Source: Chloroflexia bacterium (GTDB taxonomy: Bacteria; Chloroflexota; Chloroflexia; Thermobaculales; Thermobaculaceae). From it: a DNA stretch of 38,150 nucleotides. Location of the stretch: positions 4,587-42,736 of the forward strand of contig JAUJMR010000008.1 of the NCBI GenBank assembly GCA_030446765.1, written 5' to 3'. The translations under genes were made by a program, and so were the position numbers. Below, one piece after another: positions 19,843 to 28,614 of this stretch. Within the stretch, counting starts at the first letter, position 1. Each line of letters starts with the position of its first letter. The notes under the pieces were generated by a model. It saw nothing but the letters and a program-made list of their open reading frames with translations. It ran no database searches and had not been told where the DNA came from.

Positions 19843-20968
19843 ATGGAGACACAGGAGACCGGGTTGCAGTCGAACGCCGAGGAGCTGAAGCAGGAAGTCG
19901 AGCACGATGCCGCCCGGCAGGGGGAGCTCTCGCCCGCGGCGCTGATCAAGCGCCGGGGCTGGCGGCGCGAGGGCAACCCCGCCGAGGGCTTCCGCTACGT
20001 CAACGCGAGAGGAGAGCCGATTCGCAGCGCGCCGCATTTAGAGCGCATCCGGAGCCTGCGCATCCCACCCGCGTGGGAGGACGTGCGTATCAGCACGAGC
20101 TTCAGCGCGGACCTGCAGGCGACGGGCTTCGACGCCGCGGGGCGAAAGCAGTACCTGTACCACCCGGACTTCGTCGCGCGGCAGGCAGCGCGCAAGTTCG
20201 CCAAGTTGGGGACGTTCGCTGGGAGCCTGCCCCGGATGCGCGAGCTCACGAGCCAGCACCTGCAGGCAACGACCGACCCGGAGCAGCGTCGTATCATGGC
20301 CACGCTGGTGCGGCTCATCAACGAGTCGTACTTCCGGGTGGGTTCGGAGGAGTACGTCAAGCGGCACAAGACGTATGGCATCACCACGCTGCTCAAGAAC
20401 CATGTGCGCCTCGACGGGGGACGATCACGTTCCGTTACAAGGGGAAGAAGGGCGTCCGGCAGAACCACATTATCGTCGACGAGGACCTGCACGCCGTGAT
20501 CGCGGTCCTGATGGACCTGCCCGGGAGGCGGTGTTCAATTACATCGACGAGCAGGGCCAGATCCGCACCGTGAACGGCCATGAGCTGAACGCGTACATCC
20601 GCGCGGTAATGGGGCCGGGCATCAGCGCGAAGGACTTCCGCACGTGGGCGGGCACGCTGCTCGCGGCGGAGACGCTGGCGGACATCGGCCCCGCGGCGAG
20701 CGAGCGGCAGATGAAGCAGAACATCACCGAGACGGTGAAGCAGGTCGCGGAGAAGCTGGGGAACACGCCCGCGGTGGCGCGCGCATCGTACATCAGCCCG
20801 GTGGTGTTCGAGCGCTACGCGGAGGGCAAGACGCTCGACGGGTACACGCGCCGGGCGGAGAAGATGATCAGCGCGCGCCAGCTCGACCTGGAGCCGGAGG
20901 AGCTCGCGCTGGTCCGCCTGCTCGGCCTGCCGGAGCGTTCGATTACGAAGACGCACGGCGGTGTGTGA
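19843..20968 (+). pseudogene. Viral/eukaryotic-type DNA topoisomerase IB, two frameshifts
   Basis: Relaxes supercoils through a 3'-phosphotyrosyl intermediate. About 375 aa when reading is restored, normal for bacterial TopIB. The N-terminal domain (RREGNPAEGFRYVNARGEPI, LERIRSLRIPPAWEDV) is followed by the catalytic domain. Catalytic features present: KTYGITTLLKNH with RVGSEEYVKRH before it, RYKGKKGV (Lys), KDFRTWAGTLLA (Arg) and the tyrosine in SYISPVVFERY (codon 20789-20791). Frame changes occur at the G run 20416-20420 and at GGG 20523-20525. Adding one G at each gives LDGGTITFRYKG and LPGEAVFNY and restores one frame. No other damage is seen, so read error is the likely cause. Start: ATG 19843 (weak site) or TTG 19864 with AGGAG 6 nt upstream. 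Confidence 0.9.
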
Positions 20969-21133
20969 GCTGTCGTGTAGGGGCGTGTCACACTGCGGGT
21001 CGTCCGTCATGGCCACAGCCATACGGATAGGACGAGGTATACTCGGTGCTTGGCTTGACAGTACGGAGGAGCCTACGAGCGACACGCAGAAAGAGCGACC
21101 CGCTACGACTGTCTACGGAGGAGGAATGCGAGT

Positions 21134-22320
21134 TTGAGCGGGATCAGCCGGTCCGCCGAGCCCGTCGCGCACGTAGCCCGCGCCATGCTGCTAGCGTTTG
21201 AAGGTAGGGATTATACCGGAGGCGGCGAGGCTGCTGGTCGCCGTTCTGGTGATGCTGTCTCCCACCTGGTGTCTCGCTCAAATCCAGGAGGGTATAGCGG
21301 CGCTGGAGGCAAGACACGGAGGAGGGCCCACAATCACCTACACGGAGCGCGAGAGGATACTTGCTGAGGTGCGGCGCATACCGGACAGGAGGCGGATGGC
21401 ACGGCCACCTGGTCGCTATCGACGCTGCAGCATGTTGTAGGAGCGGCTGATGGGCTGCCCAGGATCAGCAGGATGCTGGTCTGCAGGTGCTCAGAGATGC
21501 AGGAGCCAGTTGGCAGCGGGATCGCAGCTGGTGCGACAATCGGCACAGTGATGAGGAGGCGCAAGGAGGGCCCGTCGAGGTGACGGACCGCGACGCCGGT
21601 TAAAAACTTGACTGAGCGCGCGATCTGAGGGTAGAGCGGTTAGGTTTGAGGTATGGACCCAGGACGAGGCAATCGCGCCTCAGACGGCGCGCCGTACCCT
21701 GGTAGCAGTTGGGAGCCTGAGTGAACTCCGCACATCGACCACACGGAATACTTCCGTGGCGGGACGGCGAAACTACTAACACTATTTCACCCAAAGAGCG
21801 GTGAGGTGAGGGCGAAGGGGGTTACAAGTCCCGCCAACCGTGGCTGCATCCGGCTCAAGGGGGAGAGCTGACGCAGACCTGCAGAGCGCTTACCGGAGCC
21901 GGAGAAGATGCTCAACGATGAATGGGCGCTCTGGAAGAGCTGGCAGGAGGGACTATCGGTGAGGATAACGTCAGCGAGGAGTTGCCGCACCTTCTGGATG
22001 CTCTTGGTGCCGGGACAACCTCGCCGGGCACAAGACGCCGGAGATGGCGTAGTTGGGGATGTTCGGCTGCAGGGGTGATGCTGCCGGCCACGCCGCTGCG
22101 GGAGTTGGCTCAACATGGCCGAGTCGGTGCAGCGCATCCTGACGAGACGAGCCTCGAGGGGCATCACCCTACAAGCCCTACAGCAGATCATCCAGTGGCT
22201 GGAAGCGACGTGGGTGGAATCGGGAGCCCACGCCGCTGTCTGAGTGGGGCGGGAGGCGCAAGGCCAGACGAGAGCGAGCCTACAGGCGCCGACATGCGGT
22301 GGAGGAAGTGGCGCATGTAC
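21134..22320 (+). pseudogene. IS630-family transposase relic
   Basis: DDE transposase readable only by moving between frames. Fragments in order: the HTH start [79 protein letters not shown], then VWTQDEA with the first catalytic Asp (21663-21665), [37 protein letters not shown] with the second Asp (22014-22016), and [14 protein letters not shown] with the Glu (22121-22123). The Asp-to-Glu gap of about 35 residues fits IS630/Tc1 (DD34E). Stops and frameshifts are too many for occasional read error. I found no terminal repeats. It lies directly before the ISAs1 insertion. Confidence 0.82.
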
Positions 22321-22463
22321 ACGTCGGGCTATCCGACGACGCGGGACCGTTCTCGAAAAATGGCAGCTGCATGACGGACGACCCATCAGTGTCATGTTCT
22401 GGCGTTTGCCTGCCTGACAGGTGGGACTTCCCGGGCTGTGGTCTTGGGTTGCCACATCCCATT

Positions 22464-23704
22464 CAGGGCGATTTCAAAGTCGTTGTGGGAGGGCGCCGAT
22501 GAGGGCTAAGGCGAGTTTCCTGGGTGGGCGTTATAGTGTCTGAGGGCGTCGGCGATGTTCTGACAGCGTCGGTGTCGTAGTAGGCTGATGATGGAGTTCC
22601 TCAGGGCGGCCATGGCTTGGGGTGCGTTGGCTGTGCGCGCCTGCCCGGCATCCTCGTCCATGGTCACGTCCGCACCCAGTGCACTCTGTTCTCAATCCCC
22701 CAGTGCCCACGCCAGTACTCTCCAGGGCTGCCGCATCCGCCTCGCCGTGACTCAGGCTCGTTATTGCGTAACTCTGTTTCCTCCTGTACCATCCCGGTCT
22801 TGACCACGACGCGCTTACAGGAGCGCCGTACCACCTGTCCCACCCCGGGCCACCTCACCCAATCGTTGAGCGAGGTGCTCGCCTCTAGGACCCGCGTCTC
22901 CCGCCCGTCGTGAGCCTTGGCCGGAGCTTACGCACCTCCAGTGCATTCGATCCTTGCTCACCCGGCAGCCACACGGGATTGGCGAACAGCTCGGCTATCG
23001 CCCCCAGCGTCTCCGGCTGGTTCGCCTTGATCACCATCAAGTAGTGCCCTCCGCCGTCTACTATCTGCTGAGCGAGAAGCCCGCTGGGCAAGCAGGGCGT
23101 CCATCGTAGTGACTGTGCCCGGCAGGTCCAGCCCCGCGAGCAAGGCGGGCGCCCTGATCTCGTCTGTCTTGCACCCCACCTGTGTCTGAGCGAGCACGAT
23201 ACCGCTCCCGTGGCGCACAACGCTCAGGAGATGCACTTTGCGTCCGTACGCACCTCAGCCCCCGCACCTTGCTTGCCATCCAGCGACTGTCCGCGCAAAG
23301 GTCGCTCGCCTGCCCGCGGGGCCGACGACGCCCGTGCACGAGCCCGCTGCAACTTGCCCAACCCGCCTCCAGCACCTCGGTGTCCACTGCCAGGAGTGCG
23401 CGCCCAAGGTGGCCCGCTTGGCAACCGCGCATCTGGAGTCTGCAGGCACTCCTTGAGCGTCTGCTGCTCGCCCACCCATTGTCCTACCGCATGGACCTGC
23501 TTCTGCCCGGCCAGCATCGCCGCTCCTATCAGGGTGAGGATCAACCCCCACTGGTGCCGCACGCCACGCTTCTTCCTCGGGTCCGGCACGCTCCGAGAGC
23601 GCGTCCGCCAACGTTGTATACTGAGCCCTGTCCATCGCGTATCCTCCTCCTTGGTGATGCTTGAGGAAGTCTACGCGATGGACCCCGACTTTGAAATCGC
23701 CCTG
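22464..23704. mobile_element. ISAs1-family insertion sequence, 1241 bp
   Basis: Exact 19-bp terminal inverted repeats CAGGGCGATTTCAAAGTCG at 22464-22482 and, inverted, at 23686-23704. Flanks ACATCCCATT (22454-22463) and ACATTCCATT (23705-23714) are a 10-bp target duplication with one mismatch, a size typical of this family. The single transposase gene inside is damaged. It sits ~110 bp before the LPDTG gene and may have displaced that gene's promoter. Confidence 0.9.
22506..23635 (-). pseudogene. ISAs1-family transposase, multiply frameshifted
   Basis: Start ATG 23635 (MDRAQYTTLADAL) with AGGAGG 7 nt upstream; stop TAG at 22506. The order of fragments follows the family: PDPRKKRGVRHQWGLILTLIGAAMLAGQK, a QSLDGKQ block with the first catalytic Asp (codon 23278-23280), VHLLSVVRHGSGIVLAQTQVG, TTMDALLAQ with the second Asp, QIVDGGGHYLMVIKANQPETL, and HWGIENRVHWVRDV with the Glu (codon 22691-22693). 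It ends with NSIISLLRHRRCQNIADALRHYN. All three catalytic residues are legible, but the reading frame changes at least six times, so no active enzyme is expected from this sequence as given. Confidence 0.88.
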
Positions 23705-23813
23705 ACATTCCATTTGTTACCTCTTGTACACCTTTTTCGCTCTCTTGTATTCAGGGCGGCCGCCGACGTGTGGCGGCTGGTTGTGCGATTGGAGCGGAAG
23801 TAAAGGGGCTAAC

Positions 23814-24715
23814 GTGAAGGCATTACGAGCGACTCTGGCGGCCCTGTTGATGATGGCGATGCTGGCATTCCTGGCGTTCGCCCAGGACGGTAAGGCCGGC
23901 GCCGGCGATGACCAGCAGGTGCCGGACAACCAGCAGACCGGCGGCGGCAAGGAGATGGTCACCAAGACGTTCGAGCTGACCCTCAACGGAACCGTGCCCG
24001 AGGACCGGGCGTTCGCGGTCTTCTACGGTACGCGCGACCAGTTCGGATTGTTCGAGTCGGAATCGGAGGAGCCGCCGCGACTACATCCTGTTCTGCGTCA
24101 GCCGATGACGCGGAGTTCGCCGACACGGTCGTCTCCGACGAAGACTGCGTGGGCGATGGAAACACGTACCGCGCTGAGGTGGAGTTGCCGCAGGGCACGG
24201 AACTGTTCTTTAGCTTTGCCACAGCGGTGGAGACGGGATCTAAGCACCGCAGAATTCTTCCACGGCAACGTCGGGACTCTCTTCGAGACCGGCGAGCTAA
24301 CGGGAGAGCCGGGTCCTGGACACCGACATGACCAACACCGCCTGGTACACGTTCGGCAAGGACACTGGTGCCGGCGATGACCAGCAGGACACCGGTGCCG
24401 GCAAGGATACCGGGGCTGGCGACGAGCAGGAGGTGCCCGACAGACCCAGCAGGACACGGGCGCTGGCGGCAACCGGACAACCACGGGCGCTGGTGACGAG
24501 CAGGTGACACCGGACAACCAGCAGGAGGAGACACCGGACACCGGGACCGGGATGATCAGCAGGACGACGTCCAGGACGACCAGCAGGGCGAGATGCCCGA
24601 AGAGTTGCCCGACACGGGTGCGGGCGGTTTGGCCGGTGGCCTACCACTCGGCTCCGCGGCCGCAGGCGCGTCGCTGCTGGCTGCGAGCGCGTACGGCGTG
24701 ATCAGACGCCGCTAG
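23814..24715 (+). pseudogene. Secreted LPDTG-anchored surface protein with TGAG/DDQQ repeats, multiply frameshifted
   Basis: GTG start at 23814 with AAGGGG 5 nt upstream. The signal peptide VKALRATLAALLMMAMLAFLAFA precedes the mature QDGKAGAGDDQQVPDNQQ. A beta-rich domain (TKTFELTLNGTVPEDRAFAVFYGT... NTYRAEVELPQGTELFFSFATA... TNTAWYTFG) leads into a low-complexity region of DTGAG/DDQQ units. The C-terminus is a classic sorting signal: LPDTG, a hydrophobic stretch (LPLGSAAAGASLLAASAYGV), then IRRR and the stop at 24713-24715. LPxTG signals are cut by sortase to anchor proteins at the cell surface. Frame changes occur near 24085 (two), 24235, 24305, 24440 and 24550. They cluster where the repeats are, so both decay and assembly slippage are possible. 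Function is unknown. A strong terminator follows. Confidence 0.75.
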
Positions 24716-24752
24716 TCTCCTCACCGAACAACCACAGGACCAGCAAGCACAC

Positions 24753-24780
24753 GAGGCCGGGGCAGCAACCCCGGCCTCTT
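24753..24780 (+). terminator. Strong hairpin terminator after the LPDTG gene
   Basis: Perfect 10-bp G+C-rich stem GAGGCCGGGG / CCCCGGCCTC with a 6-nt loop, followed by TTC. The T run is short, but the stem is very stable. It isolates the ABC operon that starts at 24896. Confidence 0.75.
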
Positions 24781-24895
24781 CGCGCCCGCAGCACCTGTCT
24801 GCGACCCGCTGTACCCAACGCCCCGCCGCCCCAAGCAACAGGACGCCCCTCGTGCTACCATGCTCGGACCGGACGACACCACAAGGGGACAGCGC

Positions 24896-25966
24896 GTGAC
24901 ACGCACAGAGACCAGCTCCCGGACGACATCTCCCACCACACCGGCACCACCAGACGGGACTCCCCCGCCCATCGTCATCTCCAACCTCACCAAGGTGTAC
25001 CGGGTCCACGAGCGCGAAGCCGGGCTGCGGGCCTCGCTGGGCAGCCTCATACGGCGCAAGTACCGCGATGTGTGCGCCGTGAACGACATCTCCTTTTCCG
25101 TGTCTCCCGGCGAGATCGTGGGCTTCCTCGGGCCAAACGGCGCGGGCAAGACCACGACGCTCAAGATGCTGGCCGGGCTGCTGCACCCCACATCGGGCAG
25201 CGTCAGCGTGCTCGGCCACGAGCCGTTCAAGCGGGAGCGCGCCTACCTGAGCCGCATGGCGATGGTGATGGGCAACAAGGGCCAGCTGCAGTGGGACATC
25301 CCCGCCGGCGATGCGTTCCTCGTCAACAAGGTCGTGTACAAGCTGTCCGACGCCGACTTCCGCGCCGCGCTCGGGGAGCTGACCGAGTTGCTGGACCTCG
25401 GACCGCTGCTCAAAAAGCAGGTGCGCTCGCTCAGCCTCGGCGAGCGGATGAAGTGCGAGCTCGCGGCCGCGCTGCTCCACCGCCCGATGGTGCTCTTCCT
25501 CGACGAGCCGACAATCGGCCTCGACGTCACGATGCAGGCGCGCATCCGCCACTTCATCGCCGACTATAACAAGCGCACCGGGGCGACCGTGCTGCTGACG
25601 AGCCACTACATGGCGGATGTCGTCGCGCTCTGCAAGCGCGTGGTCGTCATCCACGAGGGCCGCCTGCTGTTCGACGGCGCGCTCGCGCAGCTCTCTGACC
25701 GCATCGCCCCGTTCAAGCTGCTCACCGTGAAGCTGCACGACGCCGAATCACCGCCCAGCCTGGACGGCTATGGCGAGGTGCAGAGCAGCGAGGACGGCCA
25801 GACCACCCTGCGCGTGCGCCGCGACCAGGCGCCCGCCGTCACCGCGCGGCTCCTCGCGGAACTACCCGTCGCCGACCTCACGGTCGAAGATCCGCCGATC
25901 GAGGACGTGATCGATCAGGTGTTCAGCAACTCCTCGCTGGATCTTTACGGGACGGTGAAGTCGTGA
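24896..25966 (+). CDS. ABC-2 type transporter, ATP-binding subunit
   Basis: ATPase of an exporter made with the next two genes; 356 aa. Walker A GPNGAGKT at 79-86, signature LSLGERMK, Walker B MVLFLDEPT, and switch-His in TSHYM. The GLRASLGSLIRRKYRDVCAVNDISF segment and the C-terminal region (about 260-356) are typical of the group that works with ABC2_membrane_6 (DUF990) permeases. GTG 24896 has AAGGGG 7 nt upstream; an ATG at 24860 is also in frame. The stop overlaps the next start (GTGA). Such systems have been linked to lipid or drug export; the substrate here is unknown. Confidence 0.93.
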   Translation: MTRTETSSRTTSPTTPAPPDGTPPPIVISNLTKVYRVHEREAGLRASLGSLIRRKYRDVCAVNDISFSVSPGEIVGFLGPNGAGKTTTLKMLAGLLHPTSGSVSVLGHEPFKRERAYLSRMAMVMGNKGQLQWDIPAGDAFLVNKVVYKLSDADFRAALGELTELLDLGPLLKKQVRSLSLGERMKCELAAALLHRPMVLFLDEPTIGLDVTMQARIRHFIADYNKRTGATVLLTSHYMADVVALCKRVVVIHEGRLLFDGALAQLSDRIAPFKLLTVKLHDAESPPSLDGYGEVQSSEDGQTTLRVRRDQAPAVTARLLAELPVADLTVEDPPIEDVIDQVFSNSSLDLYGTVKS

Positions 25967-26751
25967 TCTCGACGTTCGGGATCTACTTCACGACCCAGTG
26001 GGCGAGCTTCCTGGCGTACCGGGTCGTCTTCTTCCTGTACTCGATGTGGGCGATCCTGCCTCCCCTGATCTACCTGGCGGTCTGGTCCACCGTGGCGGGC
26101 GCGGGGGGGATCGCAGGCTGGAGCAAGGGGGAGTTCGTCGCGTACTACCTGACGTTCATGGTGGTGAACCACCTCGCGGGCTCCATCGAGATCCATACCG
26201 CGAGCTGGGAGATCCAGCAGGGCGAGATCTCCGGGCGGTTGCTGCTGCCGGTGCATCCCGGCATCCGCACGCTCGCGAGCAACGCGGGCTTCAAGACCAT
26301 CGGCATGGTTGTCGTCGTGCCGAGCGTGCTGCTGCTCGCCGTGCTCTTCCGGCCCGAGTTCCACACCACGCCAGGCATGGTCGCGCTTGGGGTCGTGGCC
26401 ACGTTGCTCGCGGCGGCGCTGCAGTTCCTGATCGGCTACACAATCGCGCTCCTCTCGTTCTGGATCACCCGCGCCGACGCCGCGGATCAGCTGAACATGG
26501 TGCTGCTGTTCCTGCTCTCCGGTCAGGTCGCGCCGCTCGTGCTGCTACCGGACGCCCTGCGCATCGCCGCGACCGTGCTGCCGTACCGCTCCATGCTCTC
26601 CTTCCCCGTGGAGCTCATCACGGGCCAGCTGAGCGGGACTGCTGCCGCGATTGGCTTCGCGCTCCAGGGGGCGTGGCTGGTCGTTGCCTGGTTCCTGATG
26701 CGGTTCACGTGGCGGCGGGGCGTGCGGCGGTACGCCGCGGTGGGAGGGTAA
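25963..26751 (+). CDS. ABC-2 type transporter permease subunit 1
   Basis: A 262-aa integral membrane protein with about six helices (VVFFLYSMWAILPPLIYLAVWSTV; YLTFMVVNHLAG; GMVVVVPSVLLLAVLF; GVVATLLAAALQFLIGYTIALLSFW; LLFLLSGQVAPLVLLP; GFALQGAWLVVAWFLM). The sequence style matches the DUF990/ABC2_membrane_6 permeases that occur in pairs. GTG start overlaps the ATPase stop by 4 bp, so translation is coupled. It ends with a basic cytoplasmic tail. Confidence 0.9.
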   Translation: MISTFGIYFTTQWASFLAYRVVFFLYSMWAILPPLIYLAVWSTVAGAGGIAGWSKGEFVAYYLTFMVVNHLAGSIEIHTASWEIQQGEISGRLLLPVHPGIRTLASNAGFKTIGMVVVVPSVLLLAVLFRPEFHTTPGMVALGVVATLLAAALQFLIGYTIALLSFWITRADAADQLNMVLLFLLSGQVAPLVLLPDALRIAATVLPYRSMLSFPVELITGQLSGTAAAIGFALQGAWLVVAWFLMRFTWRRGVRRYAAVGG

Positions 26752-26754
26752 CGG

Positions 26755-27546
26755 ATGCTTCGGTACCTTGCGATCCTCTGGGTCTTCGTGAAGAACTCGA
26801 TGCAGAACGAGGCGGCGTATCGTGCCAACCTGCTCACGAACATGCTACTCACCGTCGTGGGCGTGACCGGGTCCATCGCGGGGGTGCTCGTCATCTACAG
26901 CCACGCACGCACCATCCAGGGCTGGACGCTGCCGGAGACGCTCGCGCTGCTGGGCGTGTTTACGCTGATGAACGGGCTCATCAACACGTTCATCGCGCCG
27001 AACCTCAACGAGTTCGCCGAAGGCATCCGCAAGGGCACGCTGGACTACACGCTCATCAAGCCGGTGAACAGCCAGTTCCTGACGAGCTTCCAGCGCTGCT
27101 CGATCTGGGGGCTCGCCGATGTGCTCGTCGGGCTGGGGATCGTCGGCTACGCGCTGGCCAGTGGCTTCGAGCAGGGAGTAGGGCCGTTGCAGGTGCTCGC
27201 GTTCACCATCGCTTCCGCGTCGGGCGCGGTCATCATCTACTCGCTCTGGATCGGCCTCGCGACCATCGCGTTCTGGACCGTGAAGATCGACAACATCACA
27301 TCGATCCTCCAGGCGTTCTACAACATGGGCCGCTTCCCGGTGCAGGCATACCCCCTGTGGATGCAGCGAGTGCTTACCTACGTCGTGCCGGTCGCGTTCG
27401 TCACGACGGTCCCGGTGCAGGCGCTGGGCAACCGAGCCACGCCGCTGCTCCTGTTGGCATCCGTCCTCATGGCGGTGGTGATGTTATACGCCTCGACCCG
27501 CCTGTGGCGCCTCGGCCTCAGCCGCTACACCAGCGCATCGAGCTAA
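26755..27546 (+). CDS. ABC-2 type transporter permease subunit 2 (DUF990-like)
   Basis: Second permease, 263 aa, starting 3 bp after the previous stop. The conserved cytoplasmic loop NEFAEGIRKGTLDYTLIKPVNSQFLTSFQRCS is the hallmark of ABC2_membrane_6 proteins. About six membrane helices. Together with the ATPase and the first permease it should form one heteromeric exporter. A MITE lies 66 bases after its stop. Confidence 0.92.
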   Translation: MLRYLAILWVFVKNSMQNEAAYRANLLTNMLLTVVGVTGSIAGVLVIYSHARTIQGWTLPETLALLGVFTLMNGLINTFIAPNLNEFAEGIRKGTLDYTLIKPVNSQFLTSFQRCSIWGLADVLVGLGIVGYALASGFEQGVGPLQVLAFTIASASGAVIIYSLWIGLATIAFWTVKIDNITSILQAFYNMGRFPVQAYPLWMQRVLTYVVPVAFVTTVPVQALGNRATPLLLLASVLMAVVMLYASTRLWRLGLSRYTSASS

Positions 27547-27612
27547 CCCGGGCGGCAAGGTGCAACGGGTCATGAGTCATACCGACTCCAGCTGTACCGT
27601 AGCAAATCTGTC

Positions 27613-27738
27613 ATACGCAATCCGGCTCAAGGGTAGGGCGTCTGTCATTCCGAGCCTGCGAGGAATCCGTGGTCCAGGTGGACGGATCCCTCACCCCGTA
27701 CGGGATGACATGCGATAGGCTTCAACCGGAATGCGTAT
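27613..27738. mobile_element. 126-bp palindromic MITE-like repeat, copy 2 (inverted relative to copy 1)
   Basis: Ends ATACGCAATCCGGCTCAA and TTCAACCGGAATGCGTAT. Internal TGTCATTCCGAGC and GGGATGACA match the inverse of copy 1 at 18044-18168. Like copy 1 it lies between convergent genes. No clear target duplication is left. Confidence 0.78.
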
Positions 27739-27847
27739 CGCGGATGCGGTCCGGAGGGATGGCACAGGAGCGCGGCATTCGGATCACCACGACAAGCCGG
27801 TCCCAATTTGTTTGTACCAGCCAGTTGCTGGTGCGCGGCGGACACAG

Positions 27848-27875
27848 AAAAGCCCCCCTCCAATTGGAGAGGGGC
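27848..27875 (-). terminator. Rho-independent terminator of the cold-shock gene
   Basis: On the minus strand, GCCCCTCTCCAA and TTGGAGGGGGGC form a 12-bp stem with one G-U pair, followed by TTTT. It begins 15 bases after the csp stop. Confidence 0.85.
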
Positions 27876-27890
27876 GGAAGCTGACTGCGC

Positions 27891-28094
27891 TTAGGAGGTG
27901 CGCACGTTCGCGGCGCGGTCACCCTTGCCCCGAGGATCAGCCTCGATGTCGAAGGTGACCTGCTGCCCGACCCGAAGGTCGTCGAAGGACGCGTCCTGTA
28001 GCGACGAGGAGTGGAAGAAAACATCATCCTGCCCCGCCAGCTCTATGAAGCCGAAGCCCCGGTCCGTTACTCGCTTGATAGTTCCTGTAGCCAT
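27891..28094 (-). CDS. Cold-shock domain protein
   Basis: Single-stranded RNA/DNA-binding protein of 67 aa, the usual length for bacterial CSPs. The RNA-binding motifs are RGFGFIE (RNP1) and DVFFHSS (RNP2), and the fold ends with VTFDIEADPRGKGDRAANV. ATG 28094 is chosen by homology; AGGAG lies about 11 nt upstream, so initiation may depend on the leader. The predicted leader is long (see promoter 28277-28305), as in cspA-type genes, where it controls temperature response. A good terminator follows the gene. Confidence 0.95.
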   Translation of the reverse strand: MATGTIKRVTDRGFGFIELAGQDDVFFHSSSLQDASFDDLRVGQQVTFDIEADPRGKGDRAANVRTS

Positions 28095-28276
28095 TGTTCT
28101 CTGTTCTCCTCTTGCCGCTGATGGTGCGGACACTCCACCGTGGGCACAACGCCCATCCACCCGTACCCTCTAAAAACCGAAAGGCCCCCAGGATACGTTA
28201 CCCCACGGACCCTCTATCGTCTCGAATCGTGCGGGCGGACTTGGCCGAACTTACCGCTCGTCCTCACCGGTGCTTC

Positions 28277-28305
28277 AGTATACCACATGATCCAGCGCAC
28301 GGGAA
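28277..28305 (-). promoter_or_regulatory. Candidate promoter of the cold-shock gene
   Basis: On the minus strand, TTCCCG (28300-28305) and TATACT (28277-28282) with a 17-bp spacer. Transcription would start near 28270 and give a ~175-nt leader, similar in size to cspA leaders. The -35 match is poor. Confidence 0.4.
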
Positions 28306-28579
28306 ATCCATTCCCACACGCTGGAACTCCGCACAGCACTGGACACCTACATCCACGGGTATCCAGGTAGGGGCAGGTCTCCGTGCCTGCACGGGGGCCG
28401 CAGCCCGCCGCTCGGCCGACGTAAAGACCTAAACCTCCTACCAGTCGGCGGAAATCGACGCGCAGGCATCATCGCGTGCAACGCACTCGGCATCGCGCGC
28501 ACCGTCCTCACCGGTCGGGTCCACCGGGATTTCATGCCCTTCCCCGCCGCCTCGAACAGTTGGGGATCGCTTGCTCGGT

Positions 28580-28608
28580 TTGTCACACGGGGATGCACTC
28601 CGTACAAT
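28580..28608 (+). promoter_or_regulatory. Promoter giving a probable leaderless mRNA
   Basis: TTGTCA (28580-28585) and TACAAT (28603-28608) with a 17-bp spacer. The expected transcription start, about 7 bases after the -10, falls on the GTG codon at 28615, so the exporter mRNA would have little or no leader. Confidence 0.6.
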
Positions 28609-28614
28609 AGGGGG

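Larger units (their letters stand above)
28095..28614. other. Divergent region between csp and the ABC exporter
   Basis: About 520 bases without a gene. It holds the candidate csp promoter with a long leader, and the leaderless promoter of the exporter at its right end. Bases 28310-28570 show nothing else that I can support. Confidence 0.5.

Noticed and set aside
25998-27575. 525-codon plus-strand open frame across both permeases
   Set aside because: Arg/Ala/Gly-rich shadow of the two permeases, which have proper membrane helices in their own frames.
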